A program made the translations under genes and the position numbers. From Chamaea fasciata (taxonomy: Eukaryota; Chordata; Aves; Passeriformes; Sylviidae): a stretch of DNA of 64,000 bases. The stretch covers positions 811,001 through 875,000 of the forward strand of contig JARCOQ010000016.1 in assembly GCA_029207755.1 (NCBI GenBank). The letters run 5' to 3'. Below are positions 12,606 through 43,240 of the stretch, one piece after another (the stretch's first letter is position 1; the number at the start of each line of letters is the position of its first letter). Under the pieces are notes generated by a model. That model saw nothing but the letters and a program-made list of their open reading frames with translations. It was not told the origin of the DNA and searched no databases.

Positions 12606-15600
12606 GGATTTGCCATGCTGTTGTAAAAGCTTTGTCGTAAGTTCAAAACCGTCTCTTTCCTGAGCAGACAGTCCTGCTTCTTAGCTGTATTCCCACACAA
12701 TGTCTCTGAGTGTGAGAGAGCCTGAAGAGGCTGATGCTCTGCAGCCCGGATCAGGCCCCATGTCTGTGAACACTGGCAAGAGGTCAGCTGCTCCCAGGAA
12801 GAAAACAGCTTTGTCTCTTTCCCGTGAGCATGTTCCCATGGAACCTGGTAGAAGTGGATCTCCTCTGCAAAGAGAAAATTCTTACGCAGGTCAGCAGCTG
12901 CTTTGCTCATAGGAGCTGCTGCCTTGTGCAGAAGCCATTTCTTACCAGCAGCTTATTAAAATCTTGCCTTACCTCAGTAATTTGGGAGTTTGGATGTCAT
13001 TGTGTTCATCAAATCCCATTTCCTTTCCCCTTCAGACCATGTTGGAACTTTTCTTAAAAGCTATAGCCAATGGAATAGTGCTACCAAAAGTATCTGCTCA
13101 CTCTGGAGTACAGTCTCTTTTAAAATCAATTAATTTCTAATTTGTGTAGGTCTGTGCACGATTAAAGATAGAAAACTAAACAAATAAGCTTGCAGATCAT
13201 CACAAAAGTAGCTAAAGGCATCATGAGAGGAAGCTCATGAATGAATTTGGTTTTCAAAAGGTTGTTTGTCTTAACACCAGGTAGGCATGGCAAGGTAAGT
13301 GATGATTAGATGAACAAACATTCTGTCGGATGCTGCTACAAGCAGTCTGTGAACACCATGTGCAAGCCAGACAAGCTCCTGTTTCATAAAACATCATACT
13401 TCTCATTTTGGGCCAATGGCAAGAGACTTTCTATGAGATACAAGACTTGTTTTTGTTGGTAGAGTCTGTGAACATGTGAAAGAGATACTTTCACTTCTGT
13501 TACACCAACTGGAGCTGCAAGGTAAGTGCCTGCATGCTGCTGGCTTTATTCTTACTGATGGTCTGTTTAACAGGATGGCTTTGGGACAGATTTGAACTGG
13601 AATGAAAAAGGAGGGGAAGAATTTGGGGAGCAATGGAAATTGTTACTGTCAGCTCTCATCCAGTTCTGGTTTCCAAGCAAGTAAATTGATGTTTTCCTAA
13701 TTAGTGACAAGACCAAGCTCTTCTTAGCAGAGAAAAGTGACCAGTAAAGGTAACACTGCTTGTTACACTGGGGCTGCTAGAAGGGAGGTCCCTCTTTATT
13801 TTTCTCTTTGGAATTCCCCCTCTGGGTGTTCTGGTCTTTCTTATTTCCTCCTTTCTACTGTCACTTTCTGTTGGCCCTGGGTAGGGCTGGCAGTGCTCAT
13901 CATTTTTTGGTACTGAATCCAGAGTGAAAGAGCAGGAACTGTCCAGTTTCTTAAGGTCAGTTTTTCCTCAGGCCTTGAATGCATGCTTTTTTCATGGTAA
14001 ATTCATCTTATCTTGCTTTTTGTACATATTTGTAATTGCAGTGTGCCAGTATCTGGACTTGTGTTGCTTCAGGTATTAGTGGGATGATGTCTGAATGGGG
14101 GTGAAATTTTAGAGAATGCTTTGTGATTTTGTTTTGTGGCTAGCCCTGCTACTTGCTCCAAGGGTTATTGTAGTCTAAACAAAGTTTTAGACTTTGTTAA
14201 GAATATTCCTTTTTTGTATAAATGTTGTGCCTATGGAAAGCGAAACTGAGAATCACTGAAAGAAGCTGGCGTATTTCCATCTTTTCACAACTCTGGCAAA
14301 ACAACCTAGAGCTTTACTTTCCCATTGAGGTGGGCTGAAATTCTGTCTCAAAGCCATTGAGTTAAAATGTAGACAAGTGTCTGCTGTGATGCTTTATCTC
14401 AGAGCTGGGATGGGAGAGCTGGGCACAGCTGTGACACAGGCAGTGATACTGGACGTGAAAGGCAAATTCTGCTCTGAATCCCAAGTCTGACATCTGCAGG
14501 GCACTTGTCACAGCTCTGCCTGAACTTGTCCGTGTCCAGCACCAGAAACATCTCCAGTAACATCACTGAAAGGCAAAAACTCCTTTTACCTGATACTTAT
14601 GCTTTTTAAAACTCCTTTAAACTCATCTCTAAGGGAGACAAAGAATAATGTGGTAGGATATAGATCAGGTTCCTTTTCAGCTCCATCTCTGTTTTTCTTT
14701 CATTTTAGATGGTAAAGTCTGTGGAAAATAGCACAATTCCATCAGAAAGATAAAGACTCAGCAAAAGTAGTATCTCTTCTTGAGCTGGGTAATATAACAG
14801 AAAAAGTTAAACTGGCTTTTCAGATTATAAGTTTTTCACAGATCTGAAACAGAAACTAAACCTTCAAAGCTAAATATAATTTGAGCTCCATTACTTTCAT
14901 TTTACAAATAATCAGGGCATTTCTGAAAGGAAAAATCTACGTGGAGCAGAGGAATTGTGAGTCATTTATTTGGGAAGAGGTAAAGGAGATAAGTGATTGG
15001 AACGTGGAGGGAATTTCATCCTTCCCCACTGCTGGCTTGCCCCCCTCCCCAAGAAGCTTGCCCCAAAATATTTCCTGCAGCAAAAGCCAGGAAACAGCTC
15101 TGCCTTTGGGGGAGTGTCTTGTGCACCTTAACATAACCTTTGGGGAGCACGGAGGATCAGAGAAAACTTTCTAAACTTGGTGAAAGAAAACAAGGCTATA
15201 AAACTGTGGCAAACAATATTGAGCTTTTCAATCAAAGTCCTTTTAAATCAAAGTACTGATGTTTCACTGGACTCCTTATTTACAGCTTGATATAACCTGC
15301 TTTTTGTCAGCCTGTTTCACTCAAACTCATGTGTAGCACTTAATGGGTCTGGGGTGTTGCAGGAAAATAGCATTTGTTCAGAAATCTTTGTATTTCATTT
15401 TTCAACTTCCTGTCTTCACAGCAGTCCCACTCTGCAATTTTTTCTGTATTCTAGGACTTGGAATGTTATGAAAGACTTGGATGCTATGTCATCCTGTGGT
15501 TAAAAAGTCTGTGATTTGCATGGCACTACTACTCTTTTCTATGAATTATCTTCAGCTTCCTAAACTGGTCCAAAAGTTAAATTGGAGGGGGATTTCCTCT

Positions 15601-18600
15601 GTTCCTAAAATGACATTACAAATTTTCATTTTCATAACCTCTGTACTCATGTGGGAGATTTATTACCTGTTAGTTCATATGTCAACAGGAGTTTGGGAAG
15701 GAAAGCCCCTAACAGCTCTCCTCAAATCTTCTCTCCTTTATATTATTATTGGAGTAAATAATGTTGCATTTTGGCCTTTTTAATCCTTTGTTCTCTTAGG
15801 TAACATTTGATTTCATTTAGTAGCAAACCCCATTGCCTGAAATCTTTAACATGTTGGCCCTTTAAAATATAAGACAAGATTGATTCAAATTATTTGGGGA
15901 AAATGATGAATCAAAATGATTCATCCATTACCTTTAGAAACCTAAAATGCCCCATCTAACTCTTATGACTGATATGTGATTTAAGTGAATACCTACTCCC
16001 TTTGTCCTTGTACAGTGATGGTCACTGTTTCTTTCTCTACTTTTCCAGCAGTTTGAATTCATATTTCACTTGAACTCTAAAAGAGAAAAAAAAAAGTCCT
16101 GTGAGTCTTGGAAGTGATCCATATTGCCATGCCATGTATGCAGGATGCAGAGCTGAACCAAATGCATCCTGAGCAGAGGCCCGGCAGTGTCAGGTGTGCC
16201 CAGAGTCACTGCAGAGGTGGCACAAAGGGCACACAGGGTGCCAAGTGTGGCCGTGCAGCTGGAGCGTATCTGCTGCTGGGGAAAGGAGGTGTTATTGAAG
16301 GATTTAAAGAACAATATTTGTCTTAACCAGTGTCCAAACCACAAAGGATTGAGCTCTCTGAATGGCATGGAAATAAATACATCTGGAAGTACGTCCTGTC
16401 TCGCCCCCGCCCAGCACATGGCCTTTGTGTGTGGCAGCCTCGCAGGTGGCCCTGGGGACTCCTGGCCTGCAGGTCCCTGCAGGCTCTGCCTTGCTCCAGC
16501 TGACAGCTGGCCTTGCCTTCGCAGCCCTAACACTGAAAGCATTACAAATTTTCCTATTCCTCTGGCATGAAACTGTGCCAAATACCCGTTTTGGCCGCAT
16601 TGGGTCCCATGAGACCCCAAAGGGAATGTAATATCAGTAAACTGAGTTGAAATTGTGTATGAAACAACAGAGGAAGTACTGAGCAGTACAGAGCTTATTC
16701 ACCCTTCGCCTCAGACAGGGCTGCTGGGATGCTGTGACAAGAAAAGGGGAAACTCTGGGAAAGGAGTTGCTGCTGTAAACAAGCTTGGTTTCATTTTGTG
16801 TGCTTCAGTTACAACGTGCAGCAAAACATTTGCTGTCCCTGATGTGTCATTTTCCTATCCTCTGCCTCCTCTCCATGTAGAAATATCTGTCTTTCAAAAA
16901 TGTGCTCTTTTGTTCACAGTATATTTTCCATGGTGGGACCATGCTTTTAATGCAGCAGAATACAGCTGCTATTAAAATTTTTTGGATTCAGATTAGAAAG
17001 AAATCCCAGGATCCTAAATCCAGTGTAGTCAATAGAGAGACAGCTGTATACGGATTTGTGTCAAAACCAAAACAATGAAGAAAAAATACCAGAGTAAGCT
17101 AAGGGCCATTCAGACTGGTGAAGCAAAAAAAGGCAAGCAACTGAGATTTTCATTTTTGAAAGAGTGGCAATCTTCCTCTTGTTAAGGTAGAAGAGTATGT
17201 TTCTCTCACTCCTGTGCACCTGAGCTGTACTGTCTTTTACATTCTAGTTTTAAGCTCTGTAGCCAGACCTGACACTGCCAAGACTTTCCCTCGGTTGCTT
17301 CCTGACTCCTTGACCATTGTAGCTTAAAACATTTTTGCATTACTTATGTATTTATCCACAGAGAAATGCTATTGAAAGAAAAGTTTAAAGATAGAGAAGC
17401 TCCTATGACTATCAATTAATTAAAGCTTAGTATTTCCATGAAGATTAAGTAGGTCTACTCAGTCTCTTTCCCTAGACATGCCCTTTTCTTTGTGCTGTAA
17501 TCAAGCAGTTTGCCAATCACTGGACTCAAAGTGATAGATTTGTCTGTTTTGCATTCCCCTTAAGCCTTCTGCCCAATTTCTTCTCTGACTCTAACCCCAA
17601 AAGGATATTGACTCAGAGGTAATTTTTCAACAGCTTTTTTCACACAGTCTGGCAACTTGGCCTTCTGAAAGGCCCAATTTAGATTTTCTGTTAATTCAAC
17701 AAACGGAAAGGGGCAAAACAAAGTGTTGAAACAAACTGAAAATTTAATCTGGTGTGTTTATGATCTCATTCTTGGTTCTCAGGCAGGTTTCTCGACTTCT
17801 GCTTTCCATTTATAGCTACCAGGCAATAATATCAAATTCTTGTAATCTTGGTAATGTAGTGAGGCCATAAAACATGAAAAAGGAGAACTATCTTAGTGCA
17901 GGCTACGCCTCTCATGGAACAACACCATGTTCACCTACTTTTCAAACTTCTGGCTCTAGATTTTGGCATTTTCTGCAACAAAAGCAGGAAATACCCATTT
18001 CCAAGCTGTTCAGAGGGACAACCCCATGGAGGAGTAAGAGGAATAAAGATGAGTTAATAACAAGACAGCTCGTGGTAGTGGGTGATGAGGTCTGCTCTGC
18101 CTTCTTCCATCACAGCTGCAGTGTTAGCTGTATTTCTCTTTTTCCATGTTGCAGGTAGGTTTCATGGTACATAGATGCAAACAGGAACATCAGTGGCCTC
18201 CTGCTAAGGGCAGAGTATTTGAGAGCAGTTTATTAGATATTCTTCATTGCAAAAGATGGTGTTTGATGCCAAGCTGAATCTTTCCATGGTTGTGGAGTGT
18301 GGACATCTATTTTAACGGGATAGAGTTTGAAACTTTCGCTGGTTGTTCTTTTCATCCTGGTATTTCTGTATTATTCTGGAGTAAATCATTTGGATCACTA
18401 GTTCAGGTGTGGGATTTACACCAGTGATCTATAAACACTGAGGAGCCAGTATTTGGGTTTGAAGTAATTTGATAAAGATGATGAATAAGAAACATGTAGT
18501 GTTATTCTGTACTTGAGGAATATCCAGGAGGAATGTTTGAACTGATTCTAGTGTCTGCTGCAGTAACTGGAAGGAAATAGAAGGGAATTTACAATGATGT

Positions 18601-19009
18601 GGAGGAACAGATAATTTTATGAAGTATTGTAGCTTCTGGATTCTCCCGTCATATTCACTGCAGTCTTCTAATTTCCCTGATACCTGCTGGATTTGTGCAT
18701 CGTTTATATCCTGATAAGATACCAGAGTTGCCACTTATTCAGTACTTGGCCCTTTTGGTCCGGGTGGTCAGACTGCAGTATCCCACTCCTCTCACTGGAG
18801 AGAAAGACAGGTAAGTCTCACTGCAGGCCATCTCTGCGTCTCTAAGTAGCTCAGGGTTATAACTCAGTGCAGGTCTTGGTAAGAAATGCCAGCTCTCCAG
18901 CCTCAGGATCCGTGTCTTACCAACAGAAAGCCGCAGTGCAGGACTTGTGGATTTGACTGACAAAAGCTGTGGCTGTGTCATAGCTAACTGCTGTGCAATT
19001 TGATTTCAG
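12606..19009. other. CIITA upstream region / presumed 5' intron
   Basis: The first CIITA coding exon is preceded by a splice acceptor, so this stretch must hold at least part of a 5' intron and probably one or more alternative first exons. I cannot identify a first exon with certainty. Two candidates are seen. One is a consensus ISRE near 14,240. The other is a strong donor (aagacag|gtaagt) at 18,811, whose preceding sequence is open in frame with CIITA back to a TGA at 18,620-18,622 but contains no ATG. Frames elsewhere (16,066-16,640; 18,429-18,734 minus) have no recognised product. Confidence 0.45.
14235..14250 (+). promoter_or_regulatory. Consensus ISRE / IRF element upstream of CIITA
   Basis: GGAAAGCGAAACTGAG contains a perfect match to the interferon-stimulated response element GAAANNGAAACT (14,236-14,247). 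A TATAAAT-like sequence lies just upstream (about 14,217). Mammalian CIITA promoter IV is driven by an IRF element together with a GAS site and an E-box. I see no nearby CACGTG or clear TTCNNNGAA, so equivalence to promoter IV is not shown. Confidence 0.4.
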
Positions 19010-19022
19010 ACAGAGACAAACC

Positions 19023-38079
<19,057 letters not shown>

Positions 38080-38306
38080 ATTCAGAGGATTCCATAGAGG
38101 TAACATAAACCTTGGCTCCCCGAGACAGCCGGGTTTGTTTCCGTGGGAGCTGTTGATTCCAGTAACAGCACAGTAACAGCACCTGGTTTTTTCATGGGCG
38201 GGGTTGGAGATGGTGCCCTAGAGCAGCACAGATCAGTGTCACATCAGGCCCCCTTTCCCTGCACTCACCTTGCATCCCCCACCCCCCTGGCACCTGCGAG
38301 GGCTTT

Positions 38307-38430
38307 ATTAAGAGAAATGGGCTTCTAGAACTCCCAGCCCGGCCCAGTTCAGTGACTGAAAAGAAGAAAGAAAAATTCATTAAGAGAAATGGGCTTCTAG
38401 AACTCCCAGCCCAGCCCAGTTCGGTGACTG
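38307..38430 (+). repeat. 52-bp direct duplication in CIITA 3' UTR
   Basis: Positions 38,307-38,358 and 38,379-38,430 are the same 52-bp sequence with two mismatches, offset by 72 bp and separated by a 20-bp purine-rich spacer. Each copy begins attaagagaaatgggcttct. The first copy begins 228 bases after the CIITA stop codon, so both should be in the 3' UTR. Confidence 0.92.
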
Positions 38431-40197
38431 GCAGCTGCCCTGCTTACTTTCTCTTTTCTGTTGTGGAAAACTAAAGCTCTGTGTTCGTCTCATGTTTAAT
38501 AGAGTAGCTCTGTACCCCTCGGAGGTTTTGTGTTAATTTCAGTTCATCAATCTACGGTTTTGGTAATCTTAGTGGTGGTTAATGTGATGGGTAGACATCT
38601 AATGTTCTGTTCTCATCATTTCACAGGTGTCACAAAGAAGAGGGGAGGGCGTCCTCTGTGCTTTCCTGTCTTCTTGCTGCTTTATGAATTGGTGTTTTCA
38701 TGTTTGTTGCAAAGAAGTCACATTTAAGTTTCTAAGCTATGCTAAAATTGGGTGAATGATAAGAGTTTTAAAATGCTGTTCAAATACCCAACCGTGTTTC
38801 TGCTGAAGTGGTAAAAGAGTTAAGCAACGTCAAGTTTCAAAGCTGAAAAGAGCATCTGGATACTGTGACCACCCTTAAAGGAGACCAGGAACCACCAGGA
38901 TATTGTGAGTATAAAATTCCATCATCAAATCATCGAAGAGCAAACTGAAAGCTGCTCAACCTGCAACGTCTGAAGCACTGACAGATCAAATCTGATTGTT
39001 TGTTTCATGGTGCCAGTGGAAACTGCCATCAGATCTGGTCTAATGACTTTGGACTTTCACAACTCAAAGTTACAGATTTCACCTGTCTTTATGGACTGAT
39101 TGGAAGCACTAGGGTGAGGAGCATAAAAAAGAATCATCAGTCCGAGAAAATGTTCTGATATTATAGGATTATCCACAAGAATCCAGATGTTGCTCTTTTC
39201 TTCATAATTACTAGTGTATCTAGAAGTTGCTCTGCTCTTCACTAATAACCACTGCTACCTTAAGGGACAGAAACATGTCTTCTATGACTTGTTACAGAAT
39301 CCTTCAGAAAGATTGGGGAAAAAAAAAAGAAGTAATGAGAAGAAAGGAACTGAAAGTGGAAAACTATGAAGGATTTTTGTAACATTATCGCAGAAATCCG
39401 AATGGATAAAAACAGTCAGTTTATTGCAGAGAAATCCTCAAACAATCCTTGAAGGTTTTTACTTTATCTCAAATGAGAACTTTAATCCATAGACCTGGAT
39501 GGGTATTTAATTTCTTAAATGCAGCTAGAAGCATGAATGTTTACAAGCACCAATTTTATACTTGACAGTGATATCACTACTGTACGTGGCTGACGTGGCC
39601 CTCTGGTGCAGAGTTGAGTAACCAGGCTCTCAGGCAAAAGCACATTTCAAAGCACTATCACGTCTATGCTGCTGGCCTCAGTCCTACGTGGGCCAAATAT
39701 TCATCCTGCTGACTGCAACAGCAAACCAATTGTCTCTTCTGTTCTTCTATTTCTGCGCTGCAAACATCAAGAAAACTTAAAACTGTGCAGAGGCAATTGT
39801 CAGGTCATGAGCACCATTCTGGCTTCCTGTCCAGATTCAGTCTGAGGCAGAACAACCAGAGGGGATGGGAAGAGCCAGGAATGCTCAAAATGCTACAAAT
39901 TGGCAAGACTTTACTTCACAGATAGCTCAGGGTTACTTCAGCAACCTCTTTGAAACCTCTTCTGCTAGAAGCACCGACAGGACTGACCCAAAGGTCTGTG
40001 CAAACTAGAGTCTCTCAGCTAACCTCTCAAATACTCTGTTTCTCGGTCTTTGAAAACTCCCAGATTTAAACAGTTCAAAACCACAACATTCATTTTCTTT
40101 CCAGCGAGTTCTACTCCTCTGCTTAAACTTCAGAGCCTGCAGAATCTTGACAGCAGGGGTGTGGACAAATTAAAGGGAGTGGGCAAATTAAAGAAAG

Positions 40198-40220
40198 AAG
40201 GGAGGGAGGGAGGGAGGGAA
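40198..40220. repeat. (GGGA)n microsatellite
   Basis: A short tract of about five GGGA/GGAG units lies within a purine-rich stretch. Just upstream, a CAAATTAAAG word occurs twice (about 40,165-40,192), suggesting local slippage. It is of no known function. Confidence 0.75.
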
Positions 40221-40725
40221 GTCTGTCTGCTGTCTCTGAGGGCAGGCAATCAGACATTACGTGTAAAGGAACAGAGAGCAAGGTGGGAAAACTCTGTGGA
40301 GAAAGTTATTGCAATTAGAATGTGGTATTTTTCTTAACTATCTGCATGGCTCTTCTCTAGCCGTGGATAAAAAAATCTTATTTATCCTCTCCTCTTTGAG
40401 CTGCTTGAATGGGAGGTAGTTTGAGCCCAATCTGGTGTGATATTCCCATCAGCCTGTGGCACTCCAGCCATGCACATCCGTGGTGAGCCCTCGACTTGGC
40501 TTCTCCTAACTAAGCTTTGGATGACAATTGCCCCTTCAGGGATATATTCTGCAGCTGCACTTTACTGTGACTGAGTCTGAGGATGTGCTAAATATTCCAC
40601 AGGCAGCTGAATGATACAGGATGCTTGTCTGGACTGCTAAAATCATGTTGGGTGTTCTGCTGTTCTCCCAGTTAGTGTACAGATTGTAAATTTTGGTTGT
40701 CATTACACATCTTTTTTAAAGTATT

Positions 40726-40731
40726 AATAAA
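40726..40731 (+). terminator. Candidate poly(A) signal, possibly CIITA distal 3' end
   Basis: This is the first canonical AATAAA on the plus strand downstream of the CIITA stop codon, with T/G-rich sequence after it (about 40,740-40,770). It lies about 2.65 kb past the stop. Assignment to CIITA is inference. Confidence 0.3.
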
Positions 40732-42589
40732 AGTAAGTATTCTGTTTAACAGTACCTTGTAGTACCCGTTGACAATTATTTTGATTTTTCTCTTGGAAAC
40801 ACTATGAAACCACACAGCAACTGCTGGTTTCTGCCACAGCAACAGGCTTGGGGCTTCACATGGCAGGTTAATGGAAAGCACTGTGTGTGAGGGAGACAGG
40901 ATGGTCCCGCTGGCACGGAACTGTTCAGTGGGCTGGAAAGGGAGAAATAATTCTTTCTTAACGGGAACAAGTTCTTGCAATGCCAACTGGCAGAGGGTAA
41001 GTTCAGGATCAGGAGATACAAATGTGCTGACTGAGGCTGCCTGCTAATAAAAGAACGGGTTTTCATCCTTTCTCAATATTTGCAGTTAAAAGTTCTAAAA
41101 TTAATCCAGGTTCAAAGTCTGGATATTCTTATGGCACCAAGCTCCTCCAAAATGCTTCTGTCAAATGAGTTCCTTGTGTATAGAAACTGAATTCACTGGC
41201 TACCCCCTAAGAAGCTGTTGAGATCAAATCTCTGTTCTAAAAAAGACTTTCAGGATGAGAAAAATGCTGCTCTCTTTATGTCCCTCGCTTTCTGTTGTCA
41301 AAGAAGCCTTGCTAAAATGCCAAGGATGGTGTTATCATGCTAGTCAGAGCCTGTAACACTCTTCTCGTCCTTCAAATGCATGAAGCTGAGCTGTTCTGAG
41401 AAATCAGGAATCTCCACCGAAGATCCAGAACCTCCAAAGTGACTGACTCAGGGAAATTTGTATTGTTTTGCTGTGCACTGTGTGCACAATAAACCCAGTG
41501 CAGAGAATTTACTACACACTCCTAGGTACTGCAGTAAGTACCAACAGTAACAAACCGAACCACGTCCTTGAAAAGGCACACGTGGGGCCCTGAAAAATTA
41601 GTGAGGCCACCTCTGCGAACACTATGAATTAATAATTACAGAGGCAGCAGGAATGGGCCCTGCAGTAGCAAAATTCAGCCGTAACTGTGCTAGGAGCAAA
41701 TGAGCACACGAACACAAGCTTGACAGTGTTCAAGTCTTGGTTATTCTTTCTATAGGTACCTAAATGGGGACGTGTCTTCCCTAAATGTATCCTTATGTGT
41801 CAGAATATCGTGCCCTAAGTGACTTCATTCCTGAACTGGTGTCCAGGGATTGTGTGGAACAAAACACTTGTCAGCGATTAAAGGTCCTGCACTGCACCTG
41901 ATGAAACCTGTCTTGGAGAAACGCTGCTTGGTTCGGTGTCAACGCTTCCCCTCTTGCAGGAGCAGCCGAAAATGGAATTCAGAGCACAGAATTTTGGGAA
42001 CTGGGAGCCGATTTCTACTGCCTGGGAGCTAAAATGGGCTATTTGAACGCAACGCACCGGGAGTACCAGGATACACAAGCTTGTCTTTGTTTCATGGGGG
42101 ATCTAAACCATCACGCTCTTGTTCCCTCACACTGGTTGAGAAGAGCCTCCTGACACCGTCTGTCTGCAGCAGGGAGCCCACGCCGGGAGCAGATGGCAGA
42201 CACAGACTGCAGAGGACAGACATCATGCAGAGAGTGTCAGCAGAATTGTTTCCAATTCTGCTTTATCCAAAATGTTCTCGATACACCAGCTCGGTTTAAA
42301 AATTGCACAGTTACAAAAATCAGACTTTTCTAAAAAGCATAATGACAGTAAAACAAACCAGTCCAACGCCTGCCCTAATAACACGTGGGCTTCCCCCTCC
42401 CCGTGCCTGATGTTTCAGTTCAAGTCTGATTCTTTAAGTAGCTGTTCTGTGAGAAGGATTTCCTACCTACTGCCCGTCTCAGCTATCTGGAGCTACCTGA
42501 AGGTACCTGCACGAAAACTGGAATTGCCTCGAAAGCATATTTAAATTCTTTTCAAACTGAAGAAGAATAACTCCAACACGACCGCTTAA

Positions 42590-43240
42590 TTTTTTCTGGA
42601 AAAGGTCAGTCTTTATTGTATTGCTTTCACATCTTTTCACATAGGAACGTGAGCTTAAACAATCTGCAAAGAATCCTGTGTTAAATAATGAATCCACCTG
42701 ACTTATATAAAATTCACTCCCTGATCTATTTCAAAGCCCTCCTTTTAAATAAAATATCTTACTAGCACAGTTCTTACCATAACACTCCCTGAACAGAACC
42801 TCCTTCAGTCACTGCTGCGTATTTTCCCCTGAGAAAGCACTGCCTTTGAACTACCGGCTGGTAGAATTTTCACCGTGTGATTGTAAAACTGGCTGAAGCT
42901 GTATGTGGAGCGTGTCCATTTGGGTGACATGGTATTCATTCAAAAGTTCATCAAATCTGGGTGACATCTTGATTTTCTGTTACAATGGAACATAGTTTAT
43001 CTTACTTTTTCATAGAGTTCATCCCCAAATTACCTACGGAAGCCCAGTATGGTGCATGAATCACTGCAGTAAGTGCACACACAAGAGGCAAAGATCATGA
43101 AGAGAAGTCACAACCGACAAGGTCTGATGACAACTCTTGTTCTCTTGTCCGTGTTTTCATCTCTACATTTCAGAGTATAGTTCCTTTCCAGGAGTGGATC
43201 CATGAGCCTGGTCATAATCCATTTCAGGAGTTTAATGCAT
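42590..43240 (-). other. Candidate 3'-terminal noncoding exon of DEXI
   Basis: On the minus strand a strong acceptor (ttttctttcaaacag) ends at 43,241, and a canonical AATAAA follows at 42,612-42,617 with G/T-rich sequence just beyond it. The enclosed stretch of about 650 bases therefore has the shape of a last exon. DEXI lies upstream in the same orientation and has a donor-like site after its stop, so a spliced 3' UTR is plausible. A 40-codon open frame within it (ending near 42,855) has no recognised product. Only the signals are seen; the joining is inferred. Confidence 0.3.
42612..42617 (-). terminator. Minus-strand poly(A) signal
   Basis: This is AATAAA on the minus strand (TTTATT on plus). 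A gtcgtgttgg-type downstream element follows within about 40 bases. It is the best-formed minus-strand polyadenylation signal I noticed between CIITA and DEXI and is the candidate end for DEXI transcripts. Confidence 0.35.

Larger units (their letters stand above)
38080..42589 (+). other. CIITA 3' UTR and CIITA-DEXI intergenic DNA
   Basis: Downstream of the CIITA stop I see no canonical AATAAA for over 2.6 kb. The first clear plus-strand one is at 40,726, and another lies near 41,488. The 3' UTR is therefore either long or uses a variant signal (for example TATAAA near 38,912). The region includes a 52-bp duplication (38,307-38,430) and a short purine-rich microsatellite. No other gene is recognised. 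Confidence 0.5.

Noticed and set aside
18429..18734. 101-codon minus-strand frame upstream of CIITA
   Set aside because: It looks protein-like but matches nothing I know, has no splice or promoter support, and several frames of similar length occur by chance in this window.
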